A stretch of DNA of 64,000 bases, taken from contig NZ_CP051684.1 in NCBI RefSeq assembly GCF_012849375.1, positions 1,240,001 through 1,304,000 of the forward strand. Direction: 5' to 3'. Below the pieces are notes generated by a model. That model worked only from the letters and a program-made list of their open reading frames with translations. It was not told where the DNA came from and ran no database searches. Each line of letters begins with the position of its first letter. Within the stretch, counting starts at the first letter, position 1. The position numbers and the translations under genes are program-made. This stretch comes from Duganella dendranthematis (GTDB lineage: Bacteria; Pseudomonadota; Gammaproteobacteria; Burkholderiales; Burkholderiaceae_D). Below, in pieces: positions 28,169 through 37,101 of this stretch.

Positions 28169-28372
28169 TTACTGCTTCAACCGCGGCACCAGCTGCTGCA
28201 AGGCTGCCTGGTAGGCGTTGCGCGCGGTCTGGAATACGGCCAGCTTGGCGTTCAGCTCCGTCATCTGTGCTTCCACAAACTGCAGACTGGCGACCTGCTC
28301 CTTGGCGGCGTCGCTCAGTTCGCTGAGCTTGTAGGTGACGCCGTCGACCGTGACTTCGGTTTCCTCTTCCAT
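28169..28372 (-). CDS. small protein DUF6447-like, last gene of the secretion operon
   Basis: 67 residues. VTVDGVTYKLSELSDAAKEQVASLQFVEAQM is followed by a heptad-like helix (LNAKLAVFQTARNAYQAALQQL). It has no signal peptide. The pattern matches small DUF6447 proteins that I recall from Burkholderiales, of unknown function. It starts six bases after the TolC-type gene stop, so it belongs to the same operon. A cytoplasmic coiled-coil helper of secretion is possible but unproven. Confidence 0.75.
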   Translation of the reverse strand: MEEETEVTVDGVTYKLSELSDAAKEQVASLQFVEAQMTELNAKLAVFQTARNAYQAALQQLVPRLKQ

Positions 28373-28378
28373 GCTGCG

Positions 28379-29737
28379 TTAGCGGAAATAGGCGGCGATC
28401 TCGCGCACATCGTCTACATTGACGGTCCCCACCGAGGCGCGCATCCGCAACGACGTCAGCAAGTAATTGAACCGCGCCTGCGCCAGGTCACGCTTGGCGG
28501 TGTACAGCTGCTGCTTGGCGTTCAGCGCATCCAGGTTGATGCGGACACCGCCCTTGATACTTTTCTCGGTCGCGATGATCAGGTTTTCCGATGAGGAAAC
28601 CGACTTCATCAAGGCATCCACCCGCTTGACGCTGCTGGCCATCACCGCATAATCCTTGCGCAACTCCAGCATGATCTTGTCGATTTGCGCCTGCAAGTCT
28701 TCCTTGGCCTTCTCCCGCGAAGCGACGGCCTGGCGCGACGAGGCATTCACCTGGCCACCCGAGTAGATCGGAATATTCACCTGAACGCCGATGCTGCGGA
28801 TCTTCTGGTCTTCCTGGAAAGTCGTAATCGAATCGGATGACGTCTTGCCATAGCTGCCGACCACATCAATCCGCGGCGCATGGCCGGCGCGCTGCTTCAG
28901 TACTTCCTGCTCGGCGATATCGACCCCATACTTGAGCGTCTTGATGTCCGGGTTGCGTTCCAGCGCGATCGTCTTCCAGTAATCGAACGGCTTGTCATCG
29001 ACCGGGCGCACGCGAAAATCCGGCACCAGCTCCTGCACTTCGCCCACCTCGCCGCCAATCACGGTCCCCAGGGTTTCGCGCGAGACCGTCAGATTGTCCT
29101 GCGCTTCCAGCAGCGTTGCCTCCGCTACATCGAGGCGGGCCTGGGTTTCCAGCATGTCGGTGCGCGTGCCCTCACCCTTTTCAAACAGATGATTGTTCAG
29201 CTGGCCCTGTTCGGCATACATCTCCCGCTCGACTTGCGCCAGCGCCAACAACTCCTGCTTGTACAGCACATCCAGGTAGGACGCCACCACGCGGTAGATC
29301 ACTTCCTGCTGCTGGCTCTCGAACAAGGCCTGACCATACAGCGCCTGCGCCTTGCCCTGCTTGTAGCGTGCCCAACCATCCAGATTGAACAGGGGTTGGC
29401 GGACTTGCAGCATGGCCGAGCGCGAGATGAAGTCACGCGGCGACACCAAGCCGCCCACGAATTGCGCACTGCGGTCGGTCACCGTATCGCGATTCTGGCT
29501 GCCGCTCCAGCTGCCGCTGATATTCGGCAGCAGATTCGACAAGCCCAGCTTGGCATTTTCCTTGGCCCCTTCGTTGGCGTAATACGCCGCGCGATAGGTA
29601 GGGTCGTTCTGCAGTGCCATGTCGTACGCCTGCATCAGGGTGACTGCCATTGCGCCGGGGCTGTACAGTGCCAACGCCGCGCTCACAGCCGCAGCGCTTG
29701 CCAGCAGGCGCGAGCGGATTTGCATCGTTGCCATCAT
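28379..29737 (-). CDS. TolC-family outer-membrane channel of type I secretion
   Basis: 452 residues. Signal peptide to AMA near residue 31, then VTLMQAYDMALQNDPTYRAAYYANEGAKENAKLGLSNLLPNIS, the standard TolC entry. The two outer-membrane-efflux repeats follow, with IPIYSGGQVNASSRQAVASREKAKEDL in the second. It forms the trimeric tunnel across periplasm and outer membrane for the RTX substrate. The ATG at 29737 shares one base with the stop of the adaptor gene (TGATG) and has GGAGG upstream; the TTG one codon earlier is less likely. Confidence 0.93.
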   Translation of the reverse strand: MMATMQIRSRLLASAAAVSAALALYSPGAMAVTLMQAYDMALQNDPTYRAAYYANEGAKENAKLGLSNLLPNISGSWSGSQNRDTVTDRSAQFVGGLVSPRDFISRSAMLQVRQPLFNLDGWARYKQGKAQALYGQALFESQQQEVIYRVVASYLDVLYKQELLALAQVEREMYAEQGQLNNHLFEKGEGTRTDMLETQARLDVAEATLLEAQDNLTVSRETLGTVIGGEVGEVQELVPDFRVRPVDDKPFDYWKTIALERNPDIKTLKYGVDIAEQEVLKQRAGHAPRIDVVGSYGKTSSDSITTFQEDQKIRSIGVQVNIPIYSGGQVNASSRQAVASREKAKEDLQAQIDKIMLELRKDYAVMASSVKRVDALMKSVSSSENLIIATEKSIKGGVRINLDALNAKQQLYTAKRDLAQARFNYLLTSLRMRASVGTVNVDDVREIAAYFR

Positions 29738-31098
29738 CAATCCTCCGACATCGACGATTTGGCGCGGTCAAACACCGGTTTCAACAAGTAATTCATCATG
29801 GTGCGTTCGCCAGTCTTCACAAACATTTCCGCTGGCATGCCGGGCTGGATATCCAGCTTTTTCTCGGCAATCAGCTTGGCACCTTCCGGCGATACGCGCG
29901 CACGCACCTTGTAGTACGGCTGGCCGGAGCGCTCTTCCACCGACCGGTCGGCCGACACCTGGATCACCGTGCCAGGGATATGCGGCGTCCGGTTGGAGTT
30001 GAATGCCGAGAAGATCAGCTCGGCAGGCATGCCGACCCGCACCTTGTCGATCAGGTTGACCGGCAACTGGCCTTCCACCACCAACGCGTCTTCGCTCGGC
30101 ACGATTTCCATCATTTTGGCGCCCGCAGCCACCACGCCGCCACGGGTAAAGATGTTCGAACCGACCACGATGCCATCGACTGGCGACTTCACCTCGACAT
30201 TGGCGACGTCAAATTTTTGCGCGTCCAGGCGGCCTTCCAGCGCTTCGGCTTCCTTCTGGGTATCGGCCAGCAGCGTGCGGACCTCTTTTTGATAGTCCTG
30301 CAGGCGCTGACTCTTGCGCGCTTGCAATTCCGAAATCTGGCGCTGGGCGCGACCGATATTGCCCACGTCCTCGGAAATCGCGCCGTTGGTCTGCGAGTAG
30401 GTGCGTTCCAGTTCCAGCAGGCGGTTGCGCGCCAGGTAGCCTTCCTTCGACAGTTCACGCGAATTGTCGAGCTGCTCCTTAAGCGAACCCAACTGATCCT
30501 TCTTGTTGTCGCGCGATTGCTGTAAGCCGGTGATTTGCAGCTTCAGGCCTTCGATGTTTTCATCGGCGGCGCTCAACTCGCTACGCAGTGAACCCTGGCG
30601 CGCTTGCAGCAACTGGTTTTGCAGGGTCATCGCTTCGGTCACGGCAGGCTGATCCTTGTAGACCTTCAGGCTAGCCGGCAACGTCACCGAGCTTTGGCCG
30701 GCCAGCTCCGCCAGCAGGCGGGCTTCGGTCGCGCGGGCGCTGACAAATTGGACTTCGGTGATATCGAGCGCCGACTTGACCTGTACGTTGTTCATGCGCA
30801 CCAGCACTTGGCCCGCTTTGACCACGTCACCATCCTGAACCAGGATGTCCTGCACTATGCCATTCTGCAAATACTGTACCGATTTACGGTTCGATTCCTT
30901 CACCACCGTGCCCGACATCGGCACGCCTTTGTCCAATGGTGCGAACGTGGCCCAGATCAGGAAACCCAGGAAGCCAATCACCACGATGGCCCAGCCTACT
31001 TTGGCGTAGCTTCCCGCGTCCGTGTCGACCGTCAACGGCGTGACGTCGTGCGTGATCACTTCGGTGGCGGCTTCTTGCGACTTTACAATATTAACCAT
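29737..31098 (-). CDS. HlyD-family membrane-fusion adaptor of type I secretion
   Basis: 453 residues. One membrane helix near 32-50 (VGWAIVVIGFLGFLIWATFAPLDKGVPMSGTVV), a lipoyl half-motif, a long coiled coil (residues about 120-280) and the C-terminal AprE/PrtE-type part with RVSPEGAKLIAEKKLDIQPGMPAEMFVKTGERTMMNYLLKP. The end motif is the classical HlyD-family signature. It bridges the ABC exporter and the TolC channel. The ATG has GAGGAAT upstream and follows the exporter gene directly. Confidence 0.94.
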   Translation of the reverse strand: MVNIVKSQEAATEVITHDVTPLTVDTDAGSYAKVGWAIVVIGFLGFLIWATFAPLDKGVPMSGTVVKESNRKSVQYLQNGIVQDILVQDGDVVKAGQVLVRMNNVQVKSALDITEVQFVSARATEARLLAELAGQSSVTLPASLKVYKDQPAVTEAMTLQNQLLQARQGSLRSELSAADENIEGLKLQITGLQQSRDNKKDQLGSLKEQLDNSRELSKEGYLARNRLLELERTYSQTNGAISEDVGNIGRAQRQISELQARKSQRLQDYQKEVRTLLADTQKEAEALEGRLDAQKFDVANVEVKSPVDGIVVGSNIFTRGGVVAAGAKMMEIVPSEDALVVEGQLPVNLIDKVRVGMPAELIFSAFNSNRTPHIPGTVIQVSADRSVEERSGQPYYKVRARVSPEGAKLIAEKKLDIQPGMPAEMFVKTGERTMMNYLLKPVFDRAKSSMSED

Positions 31099-31100
31099 GA

Positions 31101-32936
31101 TTATTCCTCATTCACCGGCGCGGTATGCGCGGTATTGCCGGCTTGCGCTTGCGCAGCAGCCTGCTGTGCGGCTTGTTGCTGTGCCTGTTGCTGGGCTTGC
31201 GCCTGCTGCTGGGCTTGTGCCTGTGCCTGTGCTTGCAAAGCCTGCTTCTGGTTCGCTTCGTTCAGCGCGTTCAGTACTTGGTTGGTTTCGCCAAACAAGG
31301 CGACCGTGCCATCGCGCAGCAACAGCAATTTGGTCGTCACGGCAATCGCATTGGTACGGTGGGTAATCAACACGATGGTCTTGCCGCGCGCGCGCAAATC
31401 GCTCACAGCCTGGACCAGCGCCAACTCCCCGGCATCATCCAGATTCGAGTTCGGTTCATCCAGCACGATCACCGACGGGTCGCCATACATGGCGCGCGCC
31501 AAGCCCAGGCGCTGACGCTGACCGCCCGACAAACCTGCGCCGCCGTCGCCCAGTTCGGTATCGTAGCCTTTCGGCAGATGCAGGATCATGTCGTGGACGC
31601 CGGCGCGCTTGGCGGCCAGCACCACTTTTTCAGGATCAATGTCGCCGAAGCGGGCGATGTTCTCGCTCACGGTACCGGCAAACAGTTCGATATCCTGCGG
31701 CAGATAGCCCAGATGCGGCCCCAGTTCGGCTTTGTTCCACTGGTAAATATCAGCACCATCCAGACGCACCTTGCCCATGGCGGCAGGCCATACTCCCACC
31801 AGCAAGCGGGCCAGTGTCGACTTACCGGAACCGCTCGGTCCAATCACGCCCAGTACATCACCAGCCTGGATTGCGAAGCTTACGCCTTTCAGTACGGCAG
31901 CCTGTGCGCCTGGCGGCGCCGCAGCGACGTTCTCCACCGCGACATGGCCCTGCGGCTTCGGCAGTTCCATGCCCGCTTCACGCACCGGATTAACTTCCAG
32001 CAGCTTGGTCAGGCGCTCATAGGCGCTACGGGTACTGGCAAACGACTTCCAGACCGCGATCACTTGCTGCACCGGCGCCAGTGCGCGGCCTACCAGGATC
32101 GACGCAGCAATCATCATGCCGGCGGTAATCTTATTTTCGAGCACCAACAGCGCGCCAAAGCCCAGCACCAGCGACTGCAACGACACTTGGACAAACTTGG
32201 TGATCGCGCCGACCAGGCCTGCTTTCTGGCTGGCTTCCGCCTGCAGACGCAGGAAACGGCCGTGGATCTTGAACCAGCGGCCCATCAAATTGGGCAGCAT
32301 GCCCATCGACTCGATCACCTCGGCGTTGCGCAGATTATTGGTGGCCAGATTGGTGGCGGCGATCGACGTGGCGTTGGCGTCAGCCAACGGCTTGTGGGAC
32401 ACGCGTTCATTTACGTAGGCCAAGACCACCAGGATCACGGTGCCACCCAGCGCAAACAGGCCCAGCGAAGGCTCGAACACGAAAATCACGATCAGATAGA
32501 CCGGGAACCATGGGGCGTCGAAGAAGGCAAACAAGGCGCTGCCGGTCAGGAATTGACGCACATTGGTCAGATCCTGCAACGCCTGGCCGGCGTTGGTGCC
32601 GCTGCGTTTGAGATTCTGTTCAAACGCGGCCGTGTACACGCGCTTGTTCAGTTGCATATCGAAGCGGGCGCCAACCCGGATCAGCACGAAACTACGGATC
32701 AGCTCAAGCGCGCTCATCATCAGATAGCCGCCCAACATCATCAAGGTCAGCATCAGCAGCGTCAGTTCGTTGCGGCTGTTCAGCACGCGGTCGTACACCT
32801 GCAACATGTACAACGACGGTACCAGCATCAGCAAATTGCTGATGGCGCTGAACGTGCCGACTGTGACAAAGGTCGACTTGAAGGTCCGTAGAACCTCTTC
32901 AATCTCGTTCTTAGTATTGAGTAATTTATTTTTCAT
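31101..32936 (-). CDS. type I secretion ABC exporter, PrtD/RsaD type
   Basis: 611 residues. The N-terminal membrane domain has about six helices and no C39 or C39-like extension. The ATPase has Walker A GPSGSGKST, signature LSGGQRQR, Walker B SVIVLDEPNSNLD and an H-loop LITHR. This class exports RTX proteins with an uncleaved C-terminal signal. Unusual: after the ATPase the last 50 residues are almost only Gln and Ala. The gene opens the operon; its promoter region holds a CRP-type site, and no clear ribosome site precedes the ATG. Confidence 0.95.
   Translation of the reverse strand: MKNKLLNTKNEIEEVLRTFKSTFVTVGTFSAISNLLMLVPSLYMLQVYDRVLNSRNELTLLMLTLMMLGGYLMMSALELIRSFVLIRVGARFDMQLNKRVYTAAFEQNLKRSGTNAGQALQDLTNVRQFLTGSALFAFFDAPWFPVYLIVIFVFEPSLGLFALGGTVILVVLAYVNERVSHKPLADANATSIAATNLATNNLRNAEVIESMGMLPNLMGRWFKIHGRFLRLQAEASQKAGLVGAITKFVQVSLQSLVLGFGALLVLENKITAGMMIAASILVGRALAPVQQVIAVWKSFASTRSAYERLTKLLEVNPVREAGMELPKPQGHVAVENVAAAPPGAQAAVLKGVSFAIQAGDVLGVIGPSGSGKSTLARLLVGVWPAAMGKVRLDGADIYQWNKAELGPHLGYLPQDIELFAGTVSENIARFGDIDPEKVVLAAKRAGVHDMILHLPKGYDTELGDGGAGLSGGQRQRLGLARAMYGDPSVIVLDEPNSNLDDAGELALVQAVSDLRARGKTIVLITHRTNAIAVTTKLLLLRDGTVALFGETNQVLNALNEANQKQALQAQAQAQAQQQAQAQQQAQQQAAQQAAAQAQAGNTAHTAPVNEE
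31141..31238 (-). repeat. Gln/Ala low-complexity codon repeat in the exporter C-terminus
   Basis: About 32 codons of alternating CAG/CAA and GCN triplets encoding runs such as QAQAQAQQQAQAQQQAQQQ. The tract lies outside the ATPase fold. Such tracts change length readily by slippage. Confidence 0.8.
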
Positions 32937-33033
32937 AATGTGCGTGTGCGATACGACAGAACCACTGTTGCGCAGAAAGGATGTAATTTAATCAACTTTC
33001 CGACTGGCATGGGCCGAATGATGGAGCCGAGAG

Positions 33034-33077
33034 ATTATCGCCTAAAAACACTGAGAAATGTGACCTGTATCACATTT
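33034..33077 (-). promoter_or_regulatory. secretion-operon promoter with full CRP consensus site
   Basis: AAATGTGA at 33056-33063, six bases, TCACATTT at 33070-33077: both eight-base arms equal the E. coli CRP consensus. On the minus strand a GATAAT -10 candidate lies at 33039-33034. A start point about 7-8 bases further puts the site centre near -40 to -41.5, the class II activator position. The remaining gap 32937-33174 shows nothing else that I recognise. Confidence 0.7.
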
Positions 33078-33174
33078 TTTACACTTTAGGCCGGGAGTGG
33101 TACACGTGGAGCAACACAAACTCTATTTTGCCTTTATCCGTATTGAAGCGTAACAAACGGGAGGCAAAAAAATA

Positions 33175-33202
33175 AAAAAGCCGGGCATAAGCCCGGCTTT
33201 TT
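33175..33202. terminator. terminator of the S-layer-like gene
   Basis: AAAAAGCCGGGC (33175-33186), loop ATAA, GCCCGGCTTTTT (33191-33202). Minus-strand transcription of the RTX gene meets it 47 bases after the stop, so the secretion operon has its own promoter. Confidence 0.92.
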
Positions 33203-33248
33203 GCACACATCAGGAGGGGTTGCCCCGTCCCGAGGTGGAACCTGGAGA

Positions 33249-36200
33249 TTAAGCCAGGGTGATGACGCCGGCACCGCTGATTGCGGTGGTCGAAGCAGCG
33301 TGGTAGCCAACCAGAACGATCGACTCGAAGTGACCAGCAACATCGTAGGTTACAACGGTGTCAGCACCAGCTGCGCCGTAGGCAAAGATGCCGTTAGCTG
33401 CATCGAAGGTACCCGAAGCGAACACAACGTGACCGGTAACGCCAGCCAGGTTGGTAGCTGCCAAGTCGCCCGAACCGATGGTCAGGCCACCGCCGAAGCT
33501 GCTCAGATCGATCTTCGTGCCAGCAGTTACGCCTTTGATGACGTCGAAGGTAGCGGTCAGTTCGCTGGTAGCGGTATTCAGAGTTGCATTGGTACCCGAG
33601 TGGCCCGAACCCTGGATGATGGTCGAGGTGTTGCCGCTGATGGTGATCGAGTCAGCACCTGCGCCGCCGGTGATCTTGTCAGCACCGCCGCCGCCAACGA
33701 TAACGTCTTTGCCCGAACCGCCAACGATGGTGTCGTTACCAGTGCCACCGGTCAGGGTGCTGGCAACAGTCGAGCTACCGGTGATGCTGTTGGTGCCCTT
33801 AACTTCGGTGATGGTTACACCTTTCAGCGAAGCCGCAGCGTTGATCACGTCGCCGCCGTTAGCCGAACCTTTGATGGTTGCAACCACTGCTGGGGTAGCG
33901 CTCGAAGCCACCAGTGCGCCGGTGGTGAACGAAATACCGGTGCCAGCTGCGCCCGAACCAGCAACAACCAGACCCGATGCGTCGAACGAAGTCAGCGCGG
34001 TCGAACCAGCGGTCAGCACGGTGTGCGAAGTGCCCGATACAGCGATCGTTTTCACGTCGTTGCCGGTGATCGACAGGGTAGCTGCCGAGGTGCCAGCTGG
34101 GGTGGTTGCGGTGTCGGTTGCTACAACGTTGATGGTCTCAACGTTAGCAGCAGTAACAGCGCCGAAGTCGGTCGCGCCGCTGCCCGACAGACGTACGTTC
34201 AGCACGTCGTTGGTGGCAGCCAGGGAACCGGTCAGGTTGGTGGTGTACGTACCACCAGCAGCAGCGCCGGTCAGGGCCAGGGTGGCACCCGAGGTCAGGC
34301 TGTTGATGGTCAGCGCGGTTGCGCCGGCGGTGGTCACGTAGTTGAAGCCGCCCAGTGCGTTAGCATCGATGGTGGTCGAACCTGGGGTGGTGATTGCCAG
34401 ACGGCTGAAGCCGGTGAAGCCAGCAGCGAACTGAGCCACGCCCGAAGCGGTTTGTGCATCGGCACCGGTCATTTGCAGGGTGTTCACGCCTGCGCCGCCA
34501 GCAACGGTTGCGCCGTTCAGGGTGCTAACGATAACGGTGTCGTCGCCGCTACCAAAGGTTACGGCCTTGGTTGCAGCAGCAGCCAGGGTCACAACGTTGT
34601 TACCTGCGGTGAACGAGCCGGTTTCAGCAACGTTCAGGGCAACGGTCACACCAGCGGTGTTGCTGGAGGTGATCGAGGTTGCGTTAGCAACGGTCGAACC
34701 GGTCAGGTCCAAAGCCTTGTCGCCAGCAACGGTGATGGCTTTTACTGCGGCGCCGGTCACAACCAGATCCGAAGCAGCACCGGTCGCGGTGATGTTCAGG
34801 GTCTGTACTTTGCTGTCAACCAGGGTGCTGTCAACGCCGTTCACGGTCAGCGCCAGAGCGGTAGCTTTGGTGGTGGCCAGGTTGTCGTTCACGGTCACGG
34901 TGCCGCTACCATTGGTCAGCGACAGGGTCGACAGCGCGTTGGTGTTAACCGTGGCGCTGGCAAAGTTGTTCAGCGTGACGCTGGTGATGGTGCTGGCTTT
35001 GGTGCCGTCGGTGTTAGCCGAGTTCACGTCGTTGATGGTCACAGCGCCGTCAGCGATACCACCAACAGCGGTAACAGCAGCGGTGCCGCCTACGCCACCT
35101 TGGCCGATAATAGTCGAAGTAGGAGCAGTGCCGCCGCCAGTTGCGGAGCCGGTAGCTGCCAAGTCGGTAACGTTGGTAGCTGCGGTGGTGCTGGTGAACA
35201 CGTTGGTAGCGCCAGTAGCGGCGCTAACAGTCCATGCGCCGGTGTTGCCGGTGATGGTCAGGCCTGCAACGGTGCCGCCACCAGCAACGGTTGCCACTTG
35301 AGCAGCCGTGAAGGTACCTGCGCCACCTGCGGTGATAGTGATGCCACCGATGGTTTGGGTACCAACAGCGGTGAAGGCTTGCCAGGTCACGGTCGACGAT
35401 TCGGTCGAAGCTGCAACGAAAGCCACGCCTGCAACCGCAGCAACTTCAGCGCTCTGGTTCACGGTCACTGCGGTGGTAGCTGCGCCGCCGTTAACAACAA
35501 CGTTGCCGCCGGTCGAGGTGTGAGCAGCGCCCACAGCCGAGGTAGCAGCAGCGATGTTTTGGGTAACGGTAACGGTGGTGCCACCTTTGACGGTGACGGT
35601 GCTGCCGACTACGTCAGCTGCGGTGGTGTTGTTGTCCGATACGGTTGCAACGATGGCGCCGGCGGTAGCTGCGCTGCCGATATTGACTGCGCCGCCGGTG
35701 GTTACGCCAGCGATGTTGGCGGTGATCGACGAGCCGCCGGTAACCGAAACGGTGGCAGCAACCAGTGCCGAGTTGTTAGCCACAACAGCGGTGGTAGCAG
35801 CAGCGGTGATGGTTTCGGTACCAGCAGCCGACACGGTCAGCTTGGTCACGCCAGCGATTGCGCTGCTGTCGGCGATCACGCCTTCTTGCGACTGGATGTT
35901 CAGGTTCTGGATGTTTTTGATCGAAACGCCGGTCAGCGGGGTTACGGTGCCTGCAACGACACTGAAGTCGTTGATGGTCAGGGTGTTCACGCCGACGCCG
36001 CCGTCGATAGTGTCGAATGCGGTCAGGGTGGTAGCAGTGCCGTTGTTGAACGAAGCGGTGATCACGTCGTTGGCCGAAGTGCCAACGAAGTTGTCGGTAC
36101 CGGTGGTCAGAGCGGTGTTCACAACAACAACTGGGATCAGACCGGTGATCGCGTCAACAACTGCAGCGTGTTCGGTGGTCAGGTTGGTGGTGTAGTCAAC

Positions 36201-36749
36201 GGTGCCCAGCAGATCACGTGCTACGCCAGCAGCGGTGTCGCCCGAGTACGAGTTGATTTTAGCGATGGTGTCCAGCGACTTGGTGAAGTCGTCAGCGACA
36301 GCAGCTTTGTTCGACACGGTCTGTGCATCCAGCAGGCCTTGAGCCGAGGTGTTAGCCATGGCGCCTTGGGTGATGGCCAGAGCAGCGTTGGCTTTGCTCA
36401 GACGACCCGAAACGATTTCGTTGATCCAGAAAGTGCCGCCGTCGGTGTCAGCATCACGGTTCAGCACGTTGTTGTAGATCGCGTTAACGAACTTCGAGAT
36501 GCTGATGATGTCGGTGCCGGTGCCGTACAGAGCGACGGATTCTGGTGCCGAGTTGAAGCTGTTGACCAGTTTGGCCAGCGCCGAAGTTGGGTCAGCTTGC
36601 ACTGCCGAATTGATTTCAGCAACGGTGGTTGGCGCGCCCAGGGCGTTCAGTTGCGCTTCGAAGTTCTGCAGACCATAGTAGTCAGCAGGACGACCGAAAT
36701 AGGAGACATACAGTTGTTGTACTACTGCATTGTAATCAGCTGCCGCCAT
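33249..36749 (-). CDS. DUF4214/RTX secreted protein, probable S-layer protein
   Basis: 1166 residues. Residues 1-220 are helical with two DUF4214-like units (LYVSYFGRPADYYGLQNFEAQL and IYNNVLNRDADTDGGTFWINEIV). The long middle is Ala/Thr/Val/Gly/Asn-rich beta repeat material. RTX nonapeptides stand near 1010-1060 (GGTGNDTIVGGSGKDVIVGG, GGAGADSI). A C-terminal part of about 100 residues ends VITLA, as expected for an uncleaved type I signal. No N-terminal signal peptide, no cysteine seen and few basic residues. Codon choice (many GCT, GCA, GTT) differs from its GC-rich neighbours and suggests high expression. Start ATG with AAGGAA. Composition, export type and place beside exporter and O-chain genes recall Caulobacter RsaA; a giant adhesin is the alternative. 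Confidence 0.8.
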   Translation of the reverse strand: MAAADYNAVVQQLYVSYFGRPADYYGLQNFEAQLNALGAPTTVAEINSAVQADPTSALAKLVNSFNSAPESVALYGTGTDIISISKFVNAIYNNVLNRDADTDGGTFWINEIVSGRLSKANAALAITQGAMANTSAQGLLDAQTVSNKAAVADDFTKSLDTIAKINSYSGDTAAGVARDLLGTVDYTTNLTTEHAAVVDAITGLIPVVVVNTALTTGTDNFVGTSANDVITASFNNGTATTLTAFDTIDGGVGVNTLTINDFSVVAGTVTPLTGVSIKNIQNLNIQSQEGVIADSSAIAGVTKLTVSAAGTETITAAATTAVVANNSALVAATVSVTGGSSITANIAGVTTGGAVNIGSAATAGAIVATVSDNNTTAADVVGSTVTVKGGTTVTVTQNIAAATSAVGAAHTSTGGNVVVNGGAATTAVTVNQSAEVAAVAGVAFVAASTESSTVTWQAFTAVGTQTIGGITITAGGAGTFTAAQVATVAGGGTVAGLTITGNTGAWTVSAATGATNVFTSTTAATNVTDLAATGSATGGGTAPTSTIIGQGGVGGTAAVTAVGGIADGAVTINDVNSANTDGTKASTITSVTLNNFASATVNTNALSTLSLTNGSGTVTVNDNLATTKATALALTVNGVDSTLVDSKVQTLNITATGAASDLVVTGAAVKAITVAGDKALDLTGSTVANATSITSSNTAGVTVALNVAETGSFTAGNNVVTLAAAATKAVTFGSGDDTVIVSTLNGATVAGGAGVNTLQMTGADAQTASGVAQFAAGFTGFSRLAITTPGSTTIDANALGGFNYVTTAGATALTINSLTSGATLALTGAAAGGTYTTNLTGSLAATNDVLNVRLSGSGATDFGAVTAANVETINVVATDTATTPAGTSAATLSITGNDVKTIAVSGTSHTVLTAGSTALTSFDASGLVVAGSGAAGTGISFTTGALVASSATPAVVATIKGSANGGDVINAAASLKGVTITEVKGTNSITGSSTVASTLTGGTGNDTIVGGSGKDVIVGGGGADKITGGAGADSITISGNTSTIIQGSGHSGTNATLNTATSELTATFDVIKGVTAGTKIDLSSFGGGLTIGSGDLAATNLAGVTGHVVFASGTFDAANGIFAYGAAGADTVVTYDVAGHFESIVLVGYHAASTTAISGAGVITLA

Positions 36750-37047
36750 GATGATGATTCCTTAAAAAGATTTTGGTTTAAACCAGAAATTCTGCTTGTT
36801 CAGAGCATACAGCGCCGTATGACACTGAACCCTTTATGCAGAAGGTGGGAGTATATTGCCACACAGGGAAACTAATGTTGTGACGGGCGTCACAAAACAA
36901 TTTTTTTTCACAGCAAGTTGCAACAAGTTGTAAATTAACTGCTGAATATTTATGCAAAAAGAGTAAATATTCACCAATTATCACACCTGTTGTAGAAATA
37001 AAACCCATCCGGCGCTCTTTATATCACAAGCGGCGTTACAAAACAAA
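36750..37047 (-). promoter_or_regulatory. promoter and long leader of the S-layer-like gene, with CRP-type site
   Basis: AT-rich gap of about 300 bases with no coding sense. A perfect TGTGA-CGGGCG-TCACA stands at 36879-36894; its arms extend to TTGTGACG/CGTCACAA. A minus-strand TATACT (36855-36850) is a good -10 candidate. It gives a start near 36843-36845, a site centre about -42 to -43, and a 5' leader of about 95 bases. Upstream of the site lie A/T tracts and TGCAACAAGTTG-like repeats. Confidence 0.65.
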
Positions 37048-37079
37048 AAGGACAATGTTGTAGACACAACATTGTCCTT
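37048..37079 (-). terminator. terminator of the fecR-type gene
   Basis: AAGGACAATGTTGT (37048-37061), loop AGAC, ACAACATTGTCCTT (37066-37079): perfect 14-bp stem. Read on the minus strand it is followed by TTTTTGTTTTG, a good T-run. Confidence 0.9.
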
Positions 37080-37101
37080 CGGCGGGTGTGCGACTGCGGA
37101 T

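Noticed and set aside
31141..31238. The CAG/GCN tract as a DNA-level element such as a CRISPR or tandem array
   Set aside because: There is no constant repeat-spacer order; it is a coding tract of two alternating amino acids in frame with the exporter.
33201..36875. Open frame of 1224 codons on the + strand opposite the S-layer-like gene
   Set aside because: Mirror of the repetitive, stop-poor minus-strand gene; it gives a Gly/Ser/Cys-rich product with no fold motif and runs through a terminator and promoter.
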